A program made the position numbers and the translations under genes. A stretch of 55,241 bases of DNA from Planctomycetota bacterium (GTDB taxonomy: Bacteria; Planctomycetota; Phycisphaerae; Phycisphaerales; SM1A02), in contig VGYX01000015.1 of the NCBI GenBank assembly GCA_016872835.1, positions 1 through 55,241 of the forward strand, read 5' to 3'. This document shows, piece after piece, positions 34,852 through 41,872 of this stretch; positions within the stretch are counted from its first letter, which is position 1; every line of letters starts with the position of its first letter. Below the pieces are notes generated by a model. That model was not told the DNA's origin. It saw only the letters and a program-made list of their open reading frames with translations, and made no database searches.

Positions 34852-34857
34852 TACCAT
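34852..34857 (+). promoter_or_regulatory. Possible -10 element (TACCAT) of the aldolase gene
   Basis: TACCAT lies 55 bases before the ATG at 34913, in the 74-base gap after mnmA. The leader carries GGAG at 34898-34901. Confidence 0.35.
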
Positions 34858-34912
34858 CGTCGCGCGCCGCGCCTGCGGCATGCACGCACCGCTTCCCGGA
34901 GAACAGACTTCC

Positions 34913-35982
<1,070 letters not shown>

Positions 35983-35986
<4 letters not shown>

Positions 35987-36480
35987 ATCTGGCTCGACCG
36001 CTGTGCGCGATCACGCTCGTTGCGCTGGTGTCGTGCGCTTCACAGCCCGCGTCGACGCCGGCCCCGCAGGCCGACGGTTCGCGCGCCGTCCCCGTGGCAC
36101 CTGCGCGACCATTCGAACTTCGACTGGCCGACAACAAGTTGCGTGATGGCTGGAGCGAGATGCCGGTGCGTGGCGGGGGTTCGCTCATCGTGGCGCCGGA
36201 GGCCGTGCTGGTTCCGGCGCAGGTCGAGAACGCGGCGATCGGCCGAAACGGCGATTCGCTGCTGCTGAATGTGCGCGTGGGGGACCGCCAGACCCTGCAG
36301 GCTGTGACCGAGAATCACATGTACAAGCCGGTGGTGTTCCTGCTGGAAGGCAAGCCCGTCTACATGGCGGTGCTCGGCATGCCGCTCAATAGGCAACTCT
36401 CGATCCGCATCGGCCCCGATGGCATCACCGAAGCCGAGGCGAAGCGATGCCTTGAGGTCGTTCGCGAGCAGCGCCGCTGA
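35983..36480 (+). CDS. Small predicted lipoprotein, possibly SecDF-P1-like
   Basis: A 165-residue exported protein. The N-terminus [12 protein letters not shown] is a lipobox-like signal with Cys18, followed by a Pro/Ala linker. The mature part includes [20 protein letters not shown] and [20 protein letters not shown], ending [20 protein letters not shown]. The last part resembles the P1 head of SecD (a F-L-L-D-G-K strand followed by T-E-E-E-A helix), but similarity is short. Its ATG overlaps the aldolase stop, so the two are translationally coupled although their jobs appear unrelated. It ends ten bases before the convergent ATPase gene. Confidence 0.7.
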
Positions 36481-36489
36481 GCGCGTCGT

Positions 36490-38538
36490 TCAACTCTTCG
36501 GTCCGGCCAGCGCGGCCTGACGCACCGGCTTCACCGGGCGGCTCGCTTCGCTCTGGCGCCGGAACTCCTCAGCGTCCATCACATCCTCGCCGAAGCGGAC
36601 CAGTCGCAGCGAATTCGCGATCACGAAGATGTACGCGGCGGCCTGATAGAAGGGCGTGATCCAGATCTGGATGCGGCCCGTGGCCGCCAGCGCCAGGCCC
36701 ACGATCGCCAGCAGCAGCGCCGCCGCGATGTTCAGGCCGATCACGCCGCGCGCACGGCGCGCCAGTTCAAGCAGGAAGGGCACGTTGCGAAGGTCGTCGT
36801 TCATCAGCGCCACGCCGGCGCTGTTGGTCGCGATGTCGCTGCCTGAAAGGCCCATGGCCACGCCCACCTCGGCGCTGGCCAGGATGGGGCCGTCGTTGAT
36901 GCCGTCGCCCACCACCAGCGTGCGATGTCCCTTCTTGATCAGGTACTTCAGCTCCTCGTGCTTCTCCTCGGGCAGGCACTCGGCCTCGATCGAATCCACG
37001 CCCACGGCCTGGCCCACGCGCGTGGCCACGCCGAGCCGGTCGCCCGTGAAGATGCAGACCTTGCGTACGCCGAGCTGGCGAAGGCGCGAGATCACGTCGG
37101 CCGCGTTGCGGCGCAACTTGTCCTCCAGACCCACGGCGCCCAGATAGCGGTCGCCCACCATCACGTGCACGCCGCTCATGCCCTCGATGCGCGTGCTGGC
37201 CTGCTCCACCTGCCCGGCGATGCCCGGCTGCAGTTCCACGAGCCACTGCGCGCGGCCCGCGCGCACCACGCCATCGGGGGAGCGCGCCGAGACGCCGCGA
37301 CCATGGATTTCCTGATACTCGCCGATCGCGCGCGGCTGGATCCGCGCCTTCTCGGCCGTCTCCAGAATGCTGCGGGCCAGCGGGTGGTTGCTGCTCTGCT
37401 CGGCGTCGGTGGCGGCCTGCAGCAGCGCGGCAGGATCCACACCGTCGGCCGGGGCCAGACGACTCACGCTGAACTTGCCGGTGGTGAGCGTGCCGGTCTT
37501 GTCCAGCACCACGGTGTCCACGTTCGAGGCGCTCTCAAGCGTGCGCGTGTTCTTCACCATGATGCCCAGTCGCGCGGCCGCGGCGAAGGCGGCCACCATC
37601 GCGGTGGGATACGCGATCAGCAGGGCGCCCGGGCACGTGACCACCAGCACGGTGATCGCACGCTCGGCGGCCTGGTCGCGGATCGCCGCCGACTCGCTCT
37701 TGCTGGTGAAGAACCACACGAGCGATGCCACCATCAGCACCACCGGCACATAGGCGCCGGCGAGCCGTTCGATGAGTTCCTGTCGCTGGGTACGCGCGCT
37801 CTCCGCCTCGCGGATCAGCTTCTCCACCTTGCCGATGGTGCTCTCGCTCGCCACCGCGGAGACTTCCACCTCGATCTGTCCGGTCAGATTGCTGGTGCCT
37901 GCGTAGACGGGCGTTCCAGGCGCGGCTTCCACCGGCACGGCCTCACCGGTCAGGCTGGCCTGATTGATGCTGGTCTGTCCGCGCACCACCTTGCCGTCGA
38001 CCGGCAGGTTCTCGCCGGGGCGCACGCGCACCACCTGGCCCACGCGGATCGACTCCAGCCCGACCTCGCGCTCGCTTCCATCGGCCTCGATCACGCGCGC
38101 GATGTCCGGCGTCAGCTCGATCAGATCGCGGATCGCGCGCTGGGCGCCCCAGGCCGTTCGGCTGAGCACCAGCTCGCTCAGCCACAGGAAGAACGCCAGA
38201 AAACCCGCCGCCAGATAAAGGTTGTTCGCCAGCGCCGCCAGCACGGCCAGGCTCGCGAGCGAGTCGCTGCTGGGACGGCCATGGCGGATCTCCTGCAGGG
38301 CGCCGAAGGCGAGCGGCGTGACCAGGATGATTGCGCCGATCGCGGCGGGGATCTGCGCGACCTGAGGCTGCAGTCCCAGCCATCCACCCAGCCAGCTCGT
38401 GAGCAGCAGGGTGCCACCGGCGAGGGCCACGAACAGGCGACGCTCCAGGCGTTCACCACCACTCGCGTGCTCGCGGCGTTCGTTGCGTCGGGCCGACGGG
38501 GCATTGGCTGAAAGGCTGCTCATGTCGTTGATTCTCAC
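36490..38538 (-). CDS. Heavy-metal P1B-type ATPase with a CPG membrane motif
   Basis: A 682-residue ion-pumping ATPase. It has LTGEAVPVEAAPGTPVYAGT (actuator), the phosphorylation site DKTGTLTTG, the SNHPLA motif of P1B pumps, GDRLGVA and the hinge GDGINDGPILA. The transmembrane metal motif is TCPGALLIAYPTA, where most copper or zinc pumps have CPC. No N-terminal metal-binding (HMA) domain or Cys/His-rich tail is present. The metal cannot be assigned. The GTG at 38538 was chosen because a TAGCCT box ends ten bases before it; an ATG at 38523 is the alternative. No metal-responsive regulator is adjacent. Confidence 0.9.
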   Translation of the reverse strand: MRINDMSSLSANAPSARRNERREHASGGERLERRLFVALAGGTLLLTSWLGGWLGLQPQVAQIPAAIGAIILVTPLAFGALQEIRHGRPSSDSLASLAVLAALANNLYLAAGFLAFFLWLSELVLSRTAWGAQRAIRDLIELTPDIARVIEADGSEREVGLESIRVGQVVRVRPGENLPVDGKVVRGQTSINQASLTGEAVPVEAAPGTPVYAGTSNLTGQIEVEVSAVASESTIGKVEKLIREAESARTQRQELIERLAGAYVPVVLMVASLVWFFTSKSESAAIRDQAAERAITVLVVTCPGALLIAYPTAMVAAFAAAARLGIMVKNTRTLESASNVDTVVLDKTGTLTTGKFSVSRLAPADGVDPAALLQAATDAEQSSNHPLARSILETAEKARIQPRAIGEYQEIHGRGVSARSPDGVVRAGRAQWLVELQPGIAGQVEQASTRIEGMSGVHVMVGDRYLGAVGLEDKLRRNAADVISRLRQLGVRKVCIFTGDRLGVATRVGQAVGVDSIEAECLPEEKHEELKYLIKKGHRTLVVGDGINDGPILASAEVGVAMGLSGSDIATNSAGVALMNDDLRNVPFLLELARRARGVIGLNIAAALLLAIVGLALAATGRIQIWITPFYQAAAYIFVIANSLRLVRFGEDVMDAEEFRRQSEASRPVKPVRQAALAGPKS

Positions 38539-38548
38539 GGGAGTCTGA

Positions 38549-38554
38549 AGGCTA
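38549..38554 (-). promoter_or_regulatory. Possible -10 element (TAGCCT) of the P1B ATPase gene
   Basis: On the minus strand TAGCCT ends ten bases before the GTG at 38538 and 25 bases before the ATG at 38523. It is in the 66-base gap after gpsA. Confidence 0.35.
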
Positions 38555-38604
38555 GCAGGGCTGTGGGGCGCCCGGCTACGGTGCGGACGTCGCCCGGTTC
38601 GGGC

Positions 38605-39603
38605 TCAACCCACGCGCTCGGCGCCCGCCACGCGGCCCATCAGTTCGCGTACGGCGTCGCCCGGAGGCATGCCTTCGAAGAGCACGCGACACACGGCGTC
38701 AATGATCGGCGTCGGCGCGCCCGTGCGAGCCCCGAGTGCCCGCAGCGCCTTCGCCGTCTCGACGCCCTCAACCACGCTTCGCGTGGCGCCGAGCGCGTCG
38801 GTCAGGCTTGAGCCGCGCCCGATCATCTCGCCAAGCGTGCGGTTCCGGCCCTCTGGGCTGAAGCAGGTGGTCGCCAGGTCGCCCACGCCCGCCACGCCGA
38901 AGAAGGTCTCGGCGCGCGCGCCCGAAGCGGTGCCAAGTCGCACGATCTCGGCAAGGCCGCGCGCCAGCAGGGCGCTCTTGGCGTTGAAGCCAAGCGCAAG
39001 ACCGTCCACCATGCCTGCGGCCAGCGCGATCACGTTCTTCGCCGCGCCGGCCAGTTCCACGCCCAGCGGGTCGTCGCTCGTGTAGATGCGCAGCCACGGT
39101 CTTGAGAAGACGCCCTGCACGCGTTGGGCAAACGCGGCGTCCTCGCTGCCGGCCACCATCACGGCCGGCTTTTGCAGCGCGAGCTCATGCGCGATGGTGG
39201 GGCCGCTCAGCACCGCCATGGGCCGCTGCGGGAGCGCATCGCGCAGTACCTCGGTCGGCCTTCGCATCGATCCCACCTCGACACCCTTGGTCACGGTCAC
39301 CACGCCCACGCCGCGCGGCACATGCGCCGCGATCCGGGACCAGGTGGGGCCCGCGAACTGCGCGGGAATCGCGCTCACGATCAGCGTGGCGCCGTCCAGG
39401 GCGATGCGCGCGTCCTCCGTCACGGTCACCGCCGTCGGCAGCGTGAAGTCCGCAAGTCTGGCGCAGGTGCGTGAAGCCTGCAGCGGCGCCGCGGCGCCGG
39501 GCAGCGGGCACCAGATGCGCGCCTCATGGCCCGAAGCATGCGCCACAGCTGCGAGCACCAGGCCCATCTGTCCGTCACCCGCGATGATCACGCGCTCAGT
39601 CAC
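38605..39603 (-). CDS. gpsA: Glycerol-3-phosphate dehydrogenase [NAD(P)+]
   Basis: A 332-residue enzyme that reduces dihydroxyacetone phosphate to sn-glycerol 3-phosphate for phospholipid synthesis. The Rossmann motif is IIAGDGQMGLVLA. VTKGVEVGSMRRPTEVL, VLSGPTIAHELALQKPA and ELAGAAKNVIALAAG (with the catalytic Lys) are canonical, as are GVGDLATTCFSPEGRNR and EGVETAKAL. The first glycine-rich motif reads GDGQMG rather than the usual GxGAMG. The GTG start at 39603 abuts the ptsH stop with no gap. It is the last gene of the hpf-ptsN-ptsH-gpsA operon. Confidence 0.94.
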   Translation of the reverse strand: MTERVIIAGDGQMGLVLAAVAHASGHEARIWCPLPGAAAPLQASRTCARLADFTLPTAVTVTEDARIALDGATLIVSAIPAQFAGPTWSRIAAHVPRGVGVVTVTKGVEVGSMRRPTEVLRDALPQRPMAVLSGPTIAHELALQKPAVMVAGSEDAAFAQRVQGVFSRPWLRIYTSDDPLGVELAGAAKNVIALAAGMVDGLALGFNAKSALLARGLAEIVRLGTASGARAETFFGVAGVGDLATTCFSPEGRNRTLGEMIGRGSSLTDALGATRSVVEGVETAKALRALGARTGAPTPIIDAVCRVLFEGMPPGDAVRELMGRVAGAERVG

Positions 39604-39876
39604 TCATTCCTCCTCGAACCTGCTCTCAATCAGCTTCATGAGCGCGTCCATCGCCTCGCGCTCGTCGGGGCCTTCGCACTCGATCTCGATCTCGGTGCCG
39701 TGGGTGCACGCCAGCATAAGCATCTGCATCACGCTCTTGCCATCCACGCGCTCGGCGTCGTCGCCGCGCCGCACGCGCACGTCGCAGCGGAAGCCTCCGG
39801 CCGTGCTGGCGAACGTCATGGCAGGACGGGCGTGCAGGCCGAGCCTGTTGCGGATGGCCGTGCGACGCTGTTCCAC
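39604..39876 (-). CDS. ptsH: Phosphocarrier protein HPr
   Basis: A 90-residue phosphocarrier. RLGLHARPA carries the phosphorylated His15, and VDGKSVMQMLML carries a serine (S48) at the position that HPr kinase modifies in Firmicutes and many other phyla. The GTG at 39876 was chosen because it gives the normal HPr length and lies four bases after the ptsN stop. An in-frame TTG at 39915 would add an Arg/Pro-rich tail unlike HPr. No enzyme I, HPr kinase or sugar permease is in the window. Confidence 0.9.
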   Translation of the reverse strand: MEQRRTAIRNRLGLHARPAMTFASTAGGFRCDVRVRRGDDAERVDGKSVMQMLMLACTHGTEIEIECEGPDEREAMDALMKLIESRFEEE

Positions 39877-39880
39877 GCGG

Positions 39881-40357
39881 TCACCGGGCGGGCGGGTTCG
39901 CGTCGGCCTCCTCAAGCAGGGTGACCACGTCGGCCACCGTGCGGGCCTGCTTCAGGAACTTGCGGAAGGCCTCCTGGCTCAGCGTGCCGAAGAGGCTCTC
40001 CATCGCGTCCAGGTGCGCCTCGGGCTGCTCCTCGGGCGAGAGCAGCAGGAAGACCGCGTGCACCGGCTGACGATCCAGCGCATTGAAGTCGATGCCAGCG
40101 ACGTGCAGCCCGACCGCCGCCACGCAGCGCGCGACCTCGGTGGTCTTCACGTGGGGCACGGCCACGCCATGCCCGAAGCCTGTGCTTCCCTTCTTTTCGC
40201 GCTTCACCACCGCCTTCAGGAACTCGGACTTGAGCGCCGGCTTGAACGCCCCGGCCTTGGCCAGCGCGTCCAGCAGTTCCGAGATGCAGTCATCACGCTT
40301 CGCACCCTTCAGGGTGGGCACGATGGCCTTCTCGACGATCAGTTCCTTCAGCTTCAT
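39881..40357 (-). CDS. ptsN: PTS IIA-type regulatory protein (PtsN/fructose IIA family)
   Basis: A 158-residue IIA domain of the fructose/mannitol-nitrogen family. The active histidine is H69 in GFGHGVAVPHVK. VAAVGLHVAGIDFNALDRQP and VFLLLSPEEQPEAHLDAMESL match the central strands, and a helical C-terminus follows. Located between hpf and ptsH it fits the nitrogen-PTS role, which regulates rather than transports sugars. It likely receives phosphate from HPr encoded four bases downstream. Confidence 0.9.
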   Translation of the reverse strand: MKLKELIVEKAIVPTLKGAKRDDCISELLDALAKAGAFKPALKSEFLKAVVKREKKGSTGFGHGVAVPHVKTTEVARCVAAVGLHVAGIDFNALDRQPVHAVFLLLSPEEQPEAHLDAMESLFGTLSQEAFRKFLKQARTVADVVTLLEEADANPPAR

Positions 40358-40389
40358 GGGGGCGGTTTCGGATTCCTCGGTGCTTGGAC

Positions 40390-40719
40390 TCAGCCCGGCG
40401 ACTCGGTGCCGGAGTGCTTTCGATTGCGCAACTGATCCTTCAGATCGGTCAACTGGCGCACGCCCCTGTCAAGAACGGCGTCGATCGCCGCGTACAGGTC
40501 GTCATGCTTGGCATTGGAGATCAGGTCCTCGTGGTGCTCGATGTCGAGGATCAGTTCCGCATGGAAGCCCGCGTGGTGGTTCACGCGGATCTTTTCCAGC
40601 ACGAAGTCGGCCTGCAGCACCCGGTCGAAATGTCTTTCGAGTCGACCGTACTTGCTGCGGATGTACTGCTCGATGGCGGGCGTGATCTCAAGATGCTTGC
40701 CGGTGATGTTGACCTGCAT
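40390..40719 (-). CDS. hpf: Ribosome hibernation promoting factor, short form
   Basis: A 109-residue HPF/YfiA-family protein that binds the small ribosomal subunit decoding centre in slow growth. MQVNITGKHLEITPAIEQYI is the typical start. KYGRLERHFDRV, HAELILDIEHHEDLISN and DDLYAAIDAVLDRGVRQL follow the beta-alpha-beta-beta-beta-alpha plan. It lacks the C-terminal dimerisation domain of long HPF. A perfect Shine-Dalgarno AGAGGAGG (40727-40734) precedes it. It heads the operon with ptsN, ptsH and gpsA. Confidence 0.94.
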   Translation of the reverse strand: MQVNITGKHLEITPAIEQYIRSKYGRLERHFDRVLQADFVLEKIRVNHHAGFHAELILDIEHHEDLISNAKHDDLYAAIDAVLDRGVRQLTDLKDQLRNRKHSGTESPG

Positions 40720-40756
40720 GGAAGGGCCTCCTCTGGAGCGTCGTGCGTCTGCCCGC

Positions 40757-40762
40757 AGGCTA
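40757..40762 (-). promoter_or_regulatory. Probable -10 element (TAGCCT) of the hpf operon
   Basis: On the minus strand TAGCCT lies 37 bases before the hpf ATG at 40719, giving a leader of about 30 bases with AGAGGAGG. An inverted repeat TTCAC-AAGGAA-GTGAA (40779-40794) lies just upstream and could be an operator. Confidence 0.4.
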
Positions 40763-40847
40763 CGGTTCGCGGAGAAGGTTCACAAGGAAGTGAATCGCGA
40801 CACGGCAAAACGCGTGGTCCGCGAAGTCTCGTAAAGATTGAAACGCG

Positions 40848-41453
40848 TCAGCTGGTGGTCGGGGTAGGGCTTGCGGCGCGCGTCGCGATCCGCAGGATCG
40901 CCTCGGGAAGCGCCTCCAATTCCTCGGCGAAGACCCGCGCAGCGAGCGAATCCGGCGTGTCGTCGGGCAGCACAGGGCATCGGCGCTGCAGGATCGTCTG
41001 GCCGTGGTCGTACTGCCCGTCGACCCAGTGCACGGTGCATCCGCTCTCGCGGTCGCCCGCCGCCAGCACCGCCTCGTGCACATGATGTCCCCAGAGTCCC
41101 TTGCCACCATGATGCGGCAGGAGGGCCGGATGGATGTTGATGCAGCGATCCCTCCACGCACCGACCCGGAACAGTCGCAGGTAGCCAGCCAGCACCACCA
41201 GATCGGCACCCGAGGCCTGCAGCGCAGCGTCCACGCGGTCGTCGAGCGTCTCTCGGGGCGCGGGCGGAATCTCCACCACGGGCAAGCCTCGTGCCCGCGC
41301 CCGCCCGATTCCTGCGACGTCAGGCCGCGTGGACAGCACCGCCACGATCGACGCAGGCAGGGCCCCGCGCTCGATCCGATCCTGCAGGTTCATCACGCTG
41401 CGCCCGCCACCCGACACCAGGCACGCCAGGCGCAGGGGGCGCAAGCCGCTCAC
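40848..41453 (-). CDS. purN: Phosphoribosylglycinamide formyltransferase
   Basis: A 201-residue enzyme that transfers a formyl group from 10-formyltetrahydrofolate to GAR in purine synthesis. LRLACLVSGGGRSVMNLQ is the phosphate-binding loop. LVVLAGYLRLF precedes the catalytic INIHPALLP (Asn, His). GCTVHWVDGQYDHGQTILQR carries the catalytic Asp, in a diverged form of the usual D-x-G-P-I-I. The GTG at 41453 overlaps the stop of the thioesterase gene as GTGA. A later ATG would remove the essential glycine loop. Confidence 0.9.
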   Translation of the reverse strand: MSGLRPLRLACLVSGGGRSVMNLQDRIERGALPASIVAVLSTRPDVAGIGRARARGLPVVEIPPAPRETLDDRVDAALQASGADLVVLAGYLRLFRVGAWRDRCINIHPALLPHHGGKGLWGHHVHEAVLAAGDRESGCTVHWVDGQYDHGQTILQRRCPVLPDDTPDSLAARVFAEELEALPEAILRIATRAASPTPTTS

Positions 41454-41848
41454 GCCGTCTCCACCACCGTGGGAGCGCTCCGGAAGTCGATCGCCTTGCC
41501 GTGGCGATCGACCGCCACCATCTTCACGGTGGCCGCGGTCACTTCGGCGCTCGCGCCACCGAGCCATCGCTCCGCGACCACGCGCACCTCGACCGTGACG
41601 CTGCTGCGTCCGAAATGCACAGGCTTCGTGTACAGGCTCACCACGTCGCCGACGTGCACCGGTGCCTTGAACTCCACGCGCTCGATGCTCACGGTGACCC
41701 AGCGGTGCACGCCATGCTTGCGCACTTCCACATAGGCCGCTTCGTCGATCGCACCCAGGATGAAGCCGCCGAAGATGGTGCCCTGATGATTCGCGTCGCC
41801 GGGATTCGTCACGCGACGCAGGGCGGGCACGCTGGCGGCTTCCTTCAT
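41450..41848 (-). CDS. Acyl-CoA thioesterase, hotdog fold (YciA-like)
   Basis: A 132-residue single hotdog domain. NPGDANHQGTIFGGFILGAIDEAAYV matches in spacing the P-x-D-x-N-x-x-G-x-x-F-G-G-W signature of acyl-CoA hydrolases, with the catalytic Asp in AIDEAA. VEFKAPVHVGDVVSLYTKP and VEVRVVAERW follow. Substrate length cannot be told. It is translationally coupled to purN by a four-base overlap, without an obvious metabolic link. Confidence 0.88.
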   Translation of the reverse strand: MKEAASVPALRRVTNPGDANHQGTIFGGFILGAIDEAAYVEVRKHGVHRWVTVSIERVEFKAPVHVGDVVSLYTKPVHFGRSSVTVEVRVVAERWLGGASAEVTAATVKMVAVDRHGKAIDFRSAPTVVETA

Positions 41849-41855
41849 GGCCGCG

Positions 41856-41861
41856 AGTGTA
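41856..41861 (-). promoter_or_regulatory. -10 element (TACACT) of the thioesterase-purN operon
   Basis: On the minus strand TACACT ends seven bases before the ATG at 41848, with no Shine-Dalgarno. It lies in the 24-base gap after uvrA. Confidence 0.5.
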
Positions 41862-41872
41862 TTCGCGTGGAT

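Noticed and set aside
38592-38604. GCCCG-GTT-CGGGC as a terminator of gpsA
   Set aside because: The stem is only five pairs and there is no T-tract on the minus strand.
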